DNA from: ENR-C20 sp942493145
GTDB lineage: Bacteria > Bacillota > Clostridia > Acetivibrionales > DTU013
Direction: 5' to 3'
NCBI GenBank assembly: GCA_942493145.1
Contig: OW818679.1
Coordinates: 3,100,001-3,164,000, forward strand
Length of the DNA stretch: 64,000 nt
Shown: positions 51,973 to 60,531 of the stretch, piece by piece
Position numbering within the stretch: position 1 is the stretch's first letter
How the letters are laid out: each line of letters opens with the position of its first letter
Notes under the pieces: generated by a model
What the model was told of the DNA's origin: nothing
Databases searched by the model: none
Seen by the model: only the letters and a program-made list of their open reading frames with translations
Made by a program: the position numbers and the translations under genes

Positions 51973-52728
51973 ATGAAAAGAAATACAAGATTTGCAATCT
52001 TTTTTGCTGCAATGGCTGTATCTGCTTTGCTTTTTTCATCAGAAGCATTTGCAGCGGACTACAAAGTGGTGCAGAATGATACTTTGTATGGTATCGGCCG
52101 CTTGTTCGGCACCAGTTCGGGCACGTTGATGACCGATAATAATCTTAAGTCCAGTGTGATCTACCCCGGCCAGATATTGAAGGTAGACGCCAGGGTATAT
52201 ACTGTCAAAAGCGGTGACACTCTTTATCAGATAGCCAAAAGTAACGGCATAAGCCTGGACTCATTGATGAAGGCTAACAACAAATGGAACAGCATAATTA
52301 AGCCAGGACAACAGCTGCTCCTGCCGGGTATTGCACCGGTTTCATCAACAGCAGTGGTATCCTACAGTGCCAGTGATTTGGACCTGCTGGCAAGGCTGGT
52401 GACTGCGGAAGCAGAAAACCAACCATACTCCGCCCAGGTAGCTGTGGCCGCAGTAGTTATAAACAGGGTGCAGAGTGACGAATTTGAAGACACTATACGA
52501 TCTGTGATCTATGAAGTGTCCGGGGGTTATTACCAGTTTACCCCTGTAGAAAACGGCTATATAAACAAAACGGCCACCGCGGAAGCAAAAAAGGCGGCAT
52601 ATGCAGCACTGTACGGGAGCGATCCAAGCAAGGGCGCGCTGTTTTACTTTGATGACAGCGCAACCAACAAATGGCTCTGGTCAAAGCCTCAAACGGCATA
52701 TATCGGGGACATGGTATTTGTAATATAA
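51973..52728 (+). CDS. LysM-SleB cell wall hydrolase
   Basis: A 251-residue secreted protein. Signal peptide with A-F-A-A cleavage near residue 28. Two LysM domains (about 29-72 and 75-118, each ending P-G-Q-x-L) bind peptidoglycan. The C-terminal hydrolase_2/SleB domain (about 132-251) has L-L-A-R-L-V-x-A-E-A-E-N-Q-P-Y (catalytic Glu) and Y-Q-F-T-P-V-x-N-G. SleB-type enzymes act in spore-cortex lysis or vegetative wall turnover. The riboswitch favours a role tied to c-di-AMP and envelope state. AAAGGAGG precedes the ATG. Confidence 0.93.
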   Translation: MKRNTRFAIFFAAMAVSALLFSSEAFAADYKVVQNDTLYGIGRLFGTSSGTLMTDNNLKSSVIYPGQILKVDARVYTVKSGDTLYQIAKSNGISLDSLMKANNKWNSIIKPGQQLLLPGIAPVSSTAVVSYSASDLDLLARLVTAEAENQPYSAQVAVAAVVINRVQSDEFEDTIRSVIYEVSGGYYQFTPVENGYINKTATAEAKKAAYAALYGSDPSKGALFYFDDSATNKWLWSKPQTAYIGDMVFVI

Positions 52729-52738
52729 AGAAGTAATC

Positions 52739-52779
52739 GTGGGGACGGCTTCTCACACATCTGCGAGAACCGTCCCCAC
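52739..52779. repeat. REP-like palindrome, copy A
   Basis: GTGGGGACGGCTTCTC (52739-52754) pairs with GAGAACCGTCCCCAC (52765-52779), one base bulged. This is the longest member of the family also seen at 9291, 17092 and 57716. Confidence 0.85.
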
Positions 52780-52789
52780 ACTGCCAAAT

Positions 52790-52816
52790 AAGCCGGTCCA
52801 CTGTGGACCGGCTTTT
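52790..52816 (+). terminator. terminator after the LysM-SleB gene
   Basis: AAGCCGGTCCA (52790-52800) and TGGACCGGCTT (52804-52814) pair perfectly around CTG, followed by TT. It could also serve the converging ECF sigma gene. Confidence 0.88.
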
Positions 52817-52843
52817 GCATTTACATCAGGTTGGTAATTTGTG

Positions 52844-53383
52844 TTATATCCCCACAAGGCCCTCTTTCAGCGTCAGCCTTGCCCTGAATATCCTGTTTTT
52901 TACGATGGACATGGGTTTTCCCAGTCTGTCGGCAATTTCCTTGTAGGACATGCCTTTCTGGTGATATAGCACAATAGGGGTACGGTATATTTCAGGAAGC
53001 TTGTTTATTTCCTTTCGCACGGCATCAATCCTTTCATTCCTGATACATACATCTTCAGGAGTATATCCGTCTTCAGCGTAGAAATCCTCAATCTCATCAT
53101 AAGAGACACAGTTTTTCCTGTTCTTTCTCAGGTGGTCGAGGCACACATTGGTAGCTACCTTCGCCAGCCAGGTTGAGAACCTGTATTGGGGATCATATTT
53201 GCCAAGGACCTTGTATATCCTGATAAATACTTCTTGTGATATGTCGTTTATCTCTTCACTGTCCCTGACGAATTTGCCTGCAATAGAAAAAACCAGCCTC
53301 TTATACCTTGTCACGATTTCTGTATAAGCATCCCCGTTTCCGTTCAAACACTCTGACACAAGTTCATAATCTGTTTTTTCCAT
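52844..53383 (-). CDS. ECF-type RNA polymerase sigma factor
   Basis: A 179-residue sigma-70 family protein. Region 2 (about 20-90) has D-I-S-Q-E-V-F-I-R-I-Y and F-S-T-W-L-A-K-V-A-T-N-V-C-L-D-H-L-R-K. Region 4 (about 120-175) has L-P-E-I-Y-R-T-P-I-V-L-Y-H and G-M-S-Y-K-E-I-A-D-R-L-G-K-P-M-S-I-V-K-N-R-I-F-R-A-R. No anti-sigma factor is adjacent, unlike most SigW/SigV-type units. GGAGG precedes the ATG. Target promoters unknown. Confidence 0.93.
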   Translation of the reverse strand: MEKTDYELVSECLNGNGDAYTEIVTRYKRLVFSIAGKFVRDSEEINDISQEVFIRIYKVLGKYDPQYRFSTWLAKVATNVCLDHLRKNRKNCVSYDEIEDFYAEDGYTPEDVCIRNERIDAVRKEINKLPEIYRTPIVLYHQKGMSYKEIADRLGKPMSIVKNRIFRARLTLKEGLVGI

Positions 53384-53483
53384 ATACTACAACCTCCAGT
53401 TATAATATATGATTATAGAATTTACCAGTCTGATATGCACCAGCCATATGTACTGATTTTACCTGGCCATCCGGCCAGTATTG

Positions 53484-54122
53484 TCAGATCAGTTTGTGCT
53501 GAAGTGCCACAGATACCGCTTCAGTCCTGCTTGAAACCCCGAGTTTGGATAGAATACTGCTCACATGGAATTTAACCGTCGATCTGCTTATGAATAGTTT
53601 TTCAGCAATTTCAGGATTGCTCATGCCTTCTATCATCATTTTCAGGACTTCCTTCTCCCTTGATGAAATCTCAACATGATGGACATTACCCCTGCCTGTT
53701 GCCTTTATCAAAGCCTGTGCCGCTTCAGGGGCCAGCGTAGGCCTGCCGGTGACAGCTGAACGGATGGCTGTTGCAAGCTCATCTGCAGATACATTCTTCA
53801 ATAAATACCCGATAGCCCCTGCTCCCAGTGCATCTTCAATAAGCTGGTCTTCCTTGAAGCTGGTCAGGATTATCACCTGTGTCTCGGGGTGTTCCCCCCT
53901 TATTTTCCTGGTAGCCTCGGCTCCATCCATAACAGGCATGACCAGGTCCATCAATACAACATCAGGTTTGAGTTCCGAGCATAATTCAACTGCTTCCCTG
54001 CCGTCAGACGCTTCACCCACAAGCTCCAGATCGTCAAAGACCTGCAGGAATGCACCCAACCCACTTCTTACCACCCTATGGTCGTCTACGATAACCAACC
54101 TTATTTTCCCCGCTTCAGTCAT
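53484..54122 (-). CDS. NarL/LuxR-type response regulator
   Basis: A 212-residue protein with REC domain (about 7-125; D-D near the N-terminus, phosphoacceptor in V-L-M-D-L-V-M-P about 58, T-S-F-K with Lys about 108) and a LuxR helix-turn-helix (about 145-210; S-R-E-K-E-V-L-K-M-M, S-N-P-E-I-A-E-K-L-F-I-S-R-S-T-V-K-F-H). The start at 54122 has GGAGG six bases upstream. It follows the GAF kinase gene by 32 bases and is its obvious partner. Confidence 0.94.
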   Translation of the reverse strand: MTEAGKIRLVIVDDHRVVRSGLGAFLQVFDDLELVGEASDGREAVELCSELKPDVVLMDLVMPVMDGAEATRKIRGEHPETQVIILTSFKEDQLIEDALGAGAIGYLLKNVSADELATAIRSAVTGRPTLAPEAAQALIKATGRGNVHHVEISSREKEVLKMMIEGMSNPEIAEKLFISRSTVKFHVSSILSKLGVSSRTEAVSVALQHKLI

Positions 54123-54154
54123 AACCCGCCTCCATATCAAATTCAATCCACCTG

Positions 54155-55945
54155 TCAGTGCAATTCAACCTTCCCTGCCCAGACAATACATATCTCTGTA
54201 CCCTCGCCCACATTTCCACCTACTCTAAGGACCGCGCCTACTGACTCAGCCCTTTCCTTCATTATGCCCAGGCCGAGATGTCCCGGTTTAGTTGTATTGG
54301 GATCAAATCCACGGCCATCATCCCTTATGTACAAATCGGAGCCCACTGTTCCATCAGCGGCGTTTGTCCAACTTTTCAGAACAATACCCGCCAAAGACGC
54401 CTCCGAATGCTTTGATATGTTGTTAAGTGCCTCCTGTGCAATCCTGTAAAAAACAATTTTGACATCCTCCGGAAGGGATGCCTTCCCTTCCACCTCCAGA
54501 GAGACCGGTATTCCTGCATGCCCGGCTGCAACTTCCGCCTGCTGCTTCAAAAGATCCTCCAATGCAGCTCCCGTAAGGGAGGATGGTCTCAATTCAAAAA
54601 GCAGTGTCCTCATTTCCGCGAGCGCTCCCCGCGTTAACCGTCTCAATTCCTCCAGCCTCTTCATTCCTTCTGCCTGATTCCTTTCCCATAACCTGGGGAC
54701 CACATCGGCAATGATGCTGGCGGAAAAAAGCGTCTGCGTGACGGCATCGTGAAGGTCACGGGCCAGCCTGTTCCTTTCCGCTGCCACAGCCATTTCCTCC
54801 GCCTGCGCTCTTAAGCTGGCATTCGCAATGGCAAGCGCAGCCTGGTCTGCATAAGCAGCTGCAAATTCTATATCTTCTTTTTCAAAAGCCTTTGGTTCTC
54901 TGAAATAAAGCGCAATACCTCCATATATCCGGTCCTTTGATATCAGAGGAATGGCAAGCAATAATCTGCAATTATCCTTCAGCCATGCGGCCTGCAGGTC
55001 GAAGCCTTTTGTCCTGTCAAGTTCTTCAAGTAAGGAATCCATATCAGATATTACTATACTTCTTTTTTCCTTAACAGCCTTCCCGACGGCACCGGTCCCG
55101 ACAGGCAAAACAGTATTGTTGATGAATTCATCGGGTAATCCGCAGGCGGCCTCCAGAACCAGAATATCGTCGTCTTCGGCCTCCAGACGATATAGTGCTC
55201 CGGATGACGAACCCGTCATCCTTATCGCTTCTTTTATGATATATTCAAGTATCTCTTCAAGAGGACTGTTGGAATTCAGCTTAGCCAGAATATCCCTGAG
55301 GCCTTCGGCCACATATCTGCGCTGTTCATCCTCAAGGTGCCTTCTTCTTTCATCCTGGTACATTCTTGCATTTTCTGCATATAGCCTTGCATTTTCATAT
55401 TCGATTGCAGCCTGGTTGGCAAATGCCATTCCCGTTTCTATGTGGTATGGCTTGTAATAGCCTGCTTCAGAATGTTCCAGGATAAGGACGCCAACAACTC
55501 TGTCCTTCACTATCAACGGCAGGCCCATCAGAGCCCTTGTGTCCCTGAAAGCGCTGTCAAGGCAATTATGTACATATGTCCCAAGTCCGGAAGGAATATT
55601 GTTTTTGTCATGTATATCGTTAAGAAGCACAGGCTTTCCATCCCTTATGATTTCAATGCTCAGAGGGGCAGCCTTTAATGGAATGGTACTGAGCCGGCTT
55701 GCAATCGTGTCGTCCCCGCCCCGATAAGCAAAGACTTCGGCCGAATCTACCTGCAGTATAAAAAAGCCTGCCCCGCTATAATCGATTATTGTCCTGAGTC
55801 TGTCAAGTATGGCCTCCAGCAGGGGCCTGAGCTCCATGGAGGTTGACACCAGGTTGGAGACATCGAGAAGGGTACCAAGCAGCTTGAGCCTCTCGTTCAT
55901 ATCCTCCGTTTTCATTCCATTCTGTGTTTTAACGCCATCCTGCAT
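54155..55945 (-). CDS. GAF-domain histidine kinase (HisKA_3 type)
   Basis: A 596-residue cytoplasmic sensor kinase. Two GAF domains (about 20-190 and 210-370) precede a HisKA_3 region with A-R-D-L-H-D-A-V-T-Q-T-L-F (His about 398) and an HATPase domain with E-A-L-N-N-I-S-K-H-S, D-D-G-R-G-F-D and G-H-L-G-L-G-I-M-K-E-R-A. No membrane segment or haem/Fe-S motif is evident, so it probably senses a diffusible signal. Start ATG 55945 follows GGGGTAGACAT; the frame extends upstream to 56026 without a site. Confidence 0.9.
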   Translation of the reverse strand: MQDGVKTQNGMKTEDMNERLKLLGTLLDVSNLVSTSMELRPLLEAILDRLRTIIDYSGAGFFILQVDSAEVFAYRGGDDTIASRLSTIPLKAAPLSIEIIRDGKPVLLNDIHDKNNIPSGLGTYVHNCLDSAFRDTRALMGLPLIVKDRVVGVLILEHSEAGYYKPYHIETGMAFANQAAIEYENARLYAENARMYQDERRRHLEDEQRRYVAEGLRDILAKLNSNSPLEEILEYIIKEAIRMTGSSSGALYRLEAEDDDILVLEAACGLPDEFINNTVLPVGTGAVGKAVKEKRSIVISDMDSLLEELDRTKGFDLQAAWLKDNCRLLLAIPLISKDRIYGGIALYFREPKAFEKEDIEFAAAYADQAALAIANASLRAQAEEMAVAAERNRLARDLHDAVTQTLFSASIIADVVPRLWERNQAEGMKRLEELRRLTRGALAEMRTLLFELRPSSLTGAALEDLLKQQAEVAAGHAGIPVSLEVEGKASLPEDVKIVFYRIAQEALNNISKHSEASLAGIVLKSWTNAADGTVGSDLYIRDDGRGFDPNTTKPGHLGLGIMKERAESVGAVLRVGGNVGEGTEICIVWAGKVELH

Positions 55946-56133
55946 ATGTCTACCCCGATTCATCCGCATATTATGTCCAACATAATACAATACTTCGATT
56001 TTACCCCAGTGAGCTCCAAAATTCAAATCACATTTTCACTCATCCGCTATACAATGTACCAGGATGATTTTCCGTGTGCTTCCGCCATGTAAAAAACAAG
56101 GAAGCAGATAAGGCAAGAAGGAGTGCTGATGGA

Positions 56134-57405
56134 ATGACTACTTTGTATATGGGCTTGAACAATCCTGATGTCAAACTGGTTCAAAGCCTCCTCAACAGGA
56201 TAGGGTATAACGCTGGTACAGTTGATGGCCATTTCGGCCCCATGACATTCCAGGCTGTTAAAGCTTTTCAGACGAATAACGGCCTGACCGCAGACGGTGT
56301 TGTCGGTCCGGCAACCTGGGCAGCATTGGACAGGTTTCTCAGGGGCTATGACATTTATACCGTACGTCCACGCGATACTATATACAATATCGCTGCACGA
56401 TACTACACAACTGTCAATGCCATAATGACGGCCAATCCCGGTGTCAATCCGGCTGCTCTGCAGATAGGGCAAAGATTGGTGGTTCCTTATGGTATTAATG
56501 TAGTTTATGATGATGTCGATGCAACTTATGAGATACTGGAAATTCAAATAAGGGCGCTGAAGGCCAGGTATCCTTTCATTGAAACCGGAGTGCTTGGCAG
56601 AAGCGTGTTGGGCAGGAACATCTATTACTTGAGACTTGGGAAAGGTCCAAATGAGGTATCGTACAATTCCTCACACCATGCCAACGAGGCTGTATGCACA
56701 CCGCTGGTAATGAAATTCGCCGAGAACTGCTGCCGGGCAATGGCAAACAGGGGTTCCCTGCAGGGATACAATATTCCCAATTTGTTCAACAGATCGAGCA
56801 TATATCTTGTACCCATGGTAAACCCCGACGGCGTCAACCTTGTAGCCTGGTGGCCGAATTATACTAATCCGGCCGATATAAGGGCCGCCCAGCTCAACAA
56901 AACAGGCCGGCCCCTTCCAAGTGTATGGAAGGCCAATATCCGCGGGGTGGATCTGAATCTGAACTATCCGGCCCTCTGGGAGGAGGAAAAACAGGCGGAA
57001 ATAGAACAGGGTATAACAGGCCCGGCTCCCAGAGATTATGGCGGCGAAGCACCGCTTTCCGAGCCGGAGTCCAAAGCCATGACGGATTTCACAAAGCAGC
57101 ATAACTTCAGGCTGGTAATTGCCTTCCACACCCAGGGCGAAGTCATCTACTGGCAGTTCTCCGACCTTGCTCCCGAATCATCCGAAGCGATTGCCAACCG
57201 GTTTGCGCAGATAAACGGTTATGCAGTTGAATCCGGGCCGGCTGAAGCGGCATATGCAGGGTACAAGGACTGGTTCATCCAGGATTTCGGAAGACCAGGC
57301 TTCACCATAGAGGTAGGCAAAGGGGCGAACCCGATCCCGATCTCCCAGCTGCCTGTAATATACCGGCAGAATGAAGGTGTTATGCTGCTTGGGGCCGTGG
57401 TCTAG
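56134..57405 (+). CDS. peptidoglycan-binding, LysM and M14 carboxypeptidase protein
   Basis: A 423-residue protein. PG_binding_1 (about 8-65; V-D-G-x-F-G-P-x-T-x-x-A-V-K-x-F-Q), LysM (about 72-117; I-Y-T-V-R-P-x-D-T-I-Y-N-I-A-x-R-Y) and zinc carboxypeptidase M14 (about 130-420). Zinc ligands in H-H-A-N-E (about 188-192) and the later F-H-T-Q-G-E; catalytic Glu in F-T-I-E-V-G-K-G. This matches gamma-D-glutamyl-L-diamino-acid endopeptidase I (ENP1-type), which cleaves stem peptides. No signal peptide, suggesting spore or lysed-cell location, as for Bacillus endopeptidase I. ATG 56134 is ten bases from AAGGAG. Confidence 0.9.
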   Translation: MTTLYMGLNNPDVKLVQSLLNRIGYNAGTVDGHFGPMTFQAVKAFQTNNGLTADGVVGPATWAALDRFLRGYDIYTVRPRDTIYNIAARYYTTVNAIMTANPGVNPAALQIGQRLVVPYGINVVYDDVDATYEILEIQIRALKARYPFIETGVLGRSVLGRNIYYLRLGKGPNEVSYNSSHHANEAVCTPLVMKFAENCCRAMANRGSLQGYNIPNLFNRSSIYLVPMVNPDGVNLVAWWPNYTNPADIRAAQLNKTGRPLPSVWKANIRGVDLNLNYPALWEEEKQAEIEQGITGPAPRDYGGEAPLSEPESKAMTDFTKQHNFRLVIAFHTQGEVIYWQFSDLAPESSEAIANRFAQINGYAVESGPAEAAYAGYKDWFIQDFGRPGFTIEVGKGANPIPISQLPVIYRQNEGVMLLGAVV

Positions 57406-57464
57406 GTGACTGTCGATAATACGGTGTCGTCTGGAAGAGGAAGTAATATAGTCCATAAGTACTG

Positions 57465-57493
57465 TTTACCCGGGATTATTTGAGGTATATAAT
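57465..57493 (+). promoter_or_regulatory. promoter of the YjfB-like gene
   Basis: TTTACC (57465-57470), 17 bp, TATAAT (57488-57493). It lies about 20 bases before the ATG with GGGAGGAG between. Confidence 0.6.
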
Positions 57494-57513
57494 AATCATT
57501 GGGAGGAGTTATT

Positions 57514-57711
57514 ATGGTAGTTAGCAATACATCCCAGGCGCATTCCGTGAATATTAAACAGTCAGTTGATATATCGAACCTTAAAAGGGCTATGGCAAGT
57601 GATGCTCAGGCAGTCACCAGCCTGCTTGAAGGAATAAAGGCTGCGAATTCCAAAACAGTGGAAGGTTCAGTCACCCCACATAAAGGCACAATGATTGATG
57701 TAAGGATATAA
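57514..57711 (+). CDS. YjfB-like small protein
   Basis: A 65-residue protein. V-D-I-S-N-L-K-R-A-M, A-x-x-L-L-E-G-I and the ending G-T-M-I-D-V-R-I fit the YjfB 'putative motility protein' family (A-V-L-K-K-A-M, A-x-x-L-L and G-x-x-I-D-V/I-x-V). YjfB is under flagellar sigma control in Bacillus, but no flagellar genes are present here and no sigma-D promoter was accepted. GGGAGGAGTTATT precedes the ATG. Confidence 0.6.
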   Translation: MVVSNTSQAHSVNIKQSVDISNLKRAMASDAQAVTSLLEGIKAANSKTVEGSVTPHKGTMIDVRI

Positions 57712-57715
57712 GATT

Positions 57716-57734
57716 GGGGACGGGAACCGTCCCC
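57716..57734. repeat. REP-like palindrome, minimal copy D
   Basis: GGGGACGG-GAA-CCGTCCCC. Perfect 8-bp stem, 3-base loop. It lies in the gap between two converging genes and could serve as a transcription stop, although no strong U-run follows. Confidence 0.8.
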
Positions 57735-57748
57735 ATGCATCTTCTGCT

Positions 57749-60094
57749 TTATTTCAAATGTTCACTCTTTCCGAAAAACATTTTCCTTGCAGCAAGCAAT
57801 GTCATACTCAAGCTCATAAGAATAACAGAAAACGGGTCATAGGCCATCGACATAGGCGTTATTCCCAACTGTGACGGACTGTCGTCAATCAGGTATGTCC
57901 AGGTAGAGGAAGGCGCCCTGAGGCCCTCTTTATCGAGGTCCAACCCATCTTCAGTGATATCGGCCTTCAGCAGGGTAGCTTCGGTTTCATCCCGTATCTC
58001 CTCCATCAGCTTTTCATATCCTTCATTAGCAATTTTGTTGAATTCGCTGACCGGGATCTTACCAGCCATATTTACAAGATGGATGCTTTCCCTGGTGTAT
58101 GACAGGAAGTCCAGATAATCCGCCCAACTTACGTTGATATGATAAAGGATAGCTTTACGTTCTGCCTTGAGTAAAGCTTTTTCTCCTAAAACCACAGAAA
58201 GCCTTTCGTACTTCTCCGGCAGCCGTTCCTTGAAAATACCTGGCAGCTGCCTGCCTGAGAGAGCATCCATCCTCATTTTATATATCAGCTGTCGTTGCTG
58301 CTCCATCAGGATGGAATATTTATTTTGCGTCCTTCTTATTTCAAAATTCTGGCCTTCTATTATCCTCTGAGCTCTGGCAACTTCCTTACTGATGGTCTTG
58401 TTTTCCAGAACCTCTGCCTGGTTTTGGGGATAGAGCGATTCAGGAATAAGCTCCTTGAGCTTGTACTGCTTCATCAGGTCGTCTTCAAGGCTTACAAAAA
58501 AGCATGTCGAACCCGGATCACCCTGCCTTCCCGCCCTGCCCCTCAACTGGTTGTCTATCCTCCTGCTTTCATGCTTGTTGGTACCTATCACATACAAACC
58601 GCCCAGTCCAACGATCCTTTCCCTGTCCTCTTCGACTTCTCCACCCAGCTTTATATCTGTACCTCGTCCAGCCATATTTGTGGACACGGTCACTGCTCCA
58701 TACATACCGGCTTTGGCTACGACTTTGGCTTCGAGGGCATCATTTTTGGCGTTAAGCACATTAGCTTCAACACCTGCTTCAGTCAGCCTTCGTGCAAGCT
58801 GATCGGATTCTTCAACACTCCTGGTGCCGATTAGTATGGGACGTCCTGTTGCATTGACCTTTCTTATTTCTTCAACCAGCGTATTCATCTTGGCTTGCTG
58901 ATGTGTATATATCACATCCTGTGCATCCACCCTGATACACTTACTGTTTGTTGGCACTACAAAGGTTTCAAGGCCATACATTTCCAGGAATTCACTTTCC
59001 GATGGATGGACGGTTCCCGTCATACCGCATTTCCCGGGATACAGCCCGATGAAATTCTGCAAAGTTATGGAGGCCAGTATACGACCCCTTGCATCGGGAC
59101 TTATGCCCTCCTTTGCCTCAATAGCTTCCTGGAGGCCGTGAGGCCACTGCCTTTTCAAGGCCACGCGCCCGGTGAATTCATCCACAAGTTCTATTTTACC
59201 ATTCCTTACAATGTAATCCACGTCACGCTTCAGCAGCACTCTTGCATGGAGGGCATTGGTGGTCTCTACCAACAGGGAGATATTGTCAGCATCATAAAGA
59301 TTGCTGCAGCCAAAGATTTCCTCGATGATCCGCGATCCTTTCTCCGTCAGAAAGATATTCCTTTCGTATTCATCAAGGTTATAATCCTCCTCTTCTTTCA
59401 ATCCGGCAATGATTTCCGCCATCCGCTCGGATCCGGACCCTGTCTCATCATCGGTTTTTCCAGCTATTACAAGTGGAATCCTGGCCTCATCGATAAGGAT
59501 GGAATCCGCCTCGTCAATTATGGCAAAGTTATATGACCTTTGAACCATATCCACCAAATTATAGCACAGGAATCCTTTCAGATAATCGAACCCCGCTTCC
59601 TTCGCGGTAACATAGGTTATATCGGCGGAATAAGCTTTCTTCCTTTCATTCAGGGACATTCCCTCGTGAACGGATGCCACCGACAGACCGAGAAAACGAT
59701 AGACCGGGCCCATCCATTCAGCATCCCTTCCGGCGAGATAATCATTGAAGGTTAGAACATGGACGCCCTTACTTGATAATGCATTCAGATATGCAGGAGC
59801 AACAGCGGAAAGTGTTTTCCCCTCGCCTGTCTGCATTTCAACCAGTTTACCGTCATTCAAGGCGAGTCCGGCCAGTATTTGAACATCATAAGGCCTCATG
59901 CCGAGTACCCGGCGGGAAACCTCCCTTGATAGTGCAAAAGCACACACAGCAAGCTCGTCCCGGGGGACCCCCTTCATAGAGTCTTCACGGAGTATTAAGG
60001 ATATGGCCTTCAGTTGTCCGTCATCCATTTGCGAATAATCAATTGCATTTATCTGCGCAAGCAGCTTTAAGTATTGCTCTGAATTTTTAGACAT
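57749..60094 (-). CDS. secA2: SecA2-like accessory preprotein translocase ATPase
   Basis: A 781-residue SecA. Walker A M-Q-T-G-E-G-K-T (about 87-94), D-E-A-D (about 197), preprotein cross-linking domain, and second RecA domain with N-M-A-G-R-G-T-D and R-G-R-A-G-R-Q-G-D-P-G-S. It lacks the C-terminal zinc/SecB tail and is shorter than housekeeping SecA. It ends in a hydrophobic segment (about residues 752-773; F-S-V-I-L-M-S-L-S-M-T-L-L-A-A) that could be a membrane anchor. No SecY2 or serine-rich substrate gene is adjacent. Start ATG 60094 with GGGAGG; a longer frame to 60130 overlaps the previous gene. Confidence 0.88.
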   Translation of the reverse strand: MSKNSEQYLKLLAQINAIDYSQMDDGQLKAISLILREDSMKGVPRDELAVCAFALSREVSRRVLGMRPYDVQILAGLALNDGKLVEMQTGEGKTLSAVAPAYLNALSSKGVHVLTFNDYLAGRDAEWMGPVYRFLGLSVASVHEGMSLNERKKAYSADITYVTAKEAGFDYLKGFLCYNLVDMVQRSYNFAIIDEADSILIDEARIPLVIAGKTDDETGSGSERMAEIIAGLKEEEDYNLDEYERNIFLTEKGSRIIEEIFGCSNLYDADNISLLVETTNALHARVLLKRDVDYIVRNGKIELVDEFTGRVALKRQWPHGLQEAIEAKEGISPDARGRILASITLQNFIGLYPGKCGMTGTVHPSESEFLEMYGLETFVVPTNSKCIRVDAQDVIYTHQQAKMNTLVEEIRKVNATGRPILIGTRSVEESDQLARRLTEAGVEANVLNAKNDALEAKVVAKAGMYGAVTVSTNMAGRGTDIKLGGEVEEDRERIVGLGGLYVIGTNKHESRRIDNQLRGRAGRQGDPGSTCFFVSLEDDLMKQYKLKELIPESLYPQNQAEVLENKTISKEVARAQRIIEGQNFEIRRTQNKYSILMEQQRQLIYKMRMDALSGRQLPGIFKERLPEKYERLSVVLGEKALLKAERKAILYHINVSWADYLDFLSYTRESIHLVNMAGKIPVSEFNKIANEGYEKLMEEIRDETEATLLKADITEDGLDLDKEGLRAPSSTWTYLIDDSPSQLGITPMSMAYDPFSVILMSLSMTLLAARKMFFGKSEHLK

Positions 60095-60126
60095 AAATAA
60101 TCCTCCCTTTTTTTGAATTAAACCCC

Positions 60127-60483
60127 TCAAAACTGGAATTTACTCATAGGGAGAATTTCGGAGGGCACAGCTATATGGAGCATCAACACAAGTATTGCGC
60201 TCAGACAGAATGGGATGAACAAATTAATGAACCCGGTATTTATAAAAGCACGGCAACAGACAATCACTGCAACAGATATCATTGCAGCCTGCAAAAGGAA
60301 CATCAGGAAAGCATCAATGGCAGGTGTCTCAGGAAGAAGGCTGCCGAAAGAAACAATCCCACCTGCACCGCCATATTTGTAATGTCTCCCAGAGTACATG
60401 AGCAGGTATGCGGTTATACATACGATAGCTGCCAGAGTGGCCGCCTGCACCAGCATATGAAACATCTCAAGCATTCCATGCAC
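60127..60483 (-). CDS. small hypothetical membrane protein beside secA2
   Basis: A 118-residue protein with three hydrophobic segments (about 9-30, 58-78, 84-107). I do not recognise it. It sits between engB and secA2 on the same strand, 32 bases before secA2. The SecA2 tail is also hydrophobic, so a membrane partner for SecA2 is a possible but unproven role. The exact start is uncertain: the ATG at 60483 is very close to AAAGGTG; the next at 60474 is better spaced. Confidence 0.55.
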   Translation of the reverse strand: MHGMLEMFHMLVQAATLAAIVCITAYLLMYSGRHYKYGGAGGIVSFGSLLPETPAIDAFLMFLLQAAMISVAVIVCCRAFINTGFINLFIPFCLSAILVLMLHIAVPSEILPMSKFQF

Positions 60484-60531
60484 CTTTCCATGGCTTTTGT
60501 TAACTCATATGAATATACGCATCAGTTGTCT

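Noticed and set aside
57412..57425. GTCGATAA resembling a sigma-D -10 box upstream of the YjfB-like gene
   Set aside because: No TAAA-type -35 stands at the right distance, and a good sigma-A promoter is nearer the gene.
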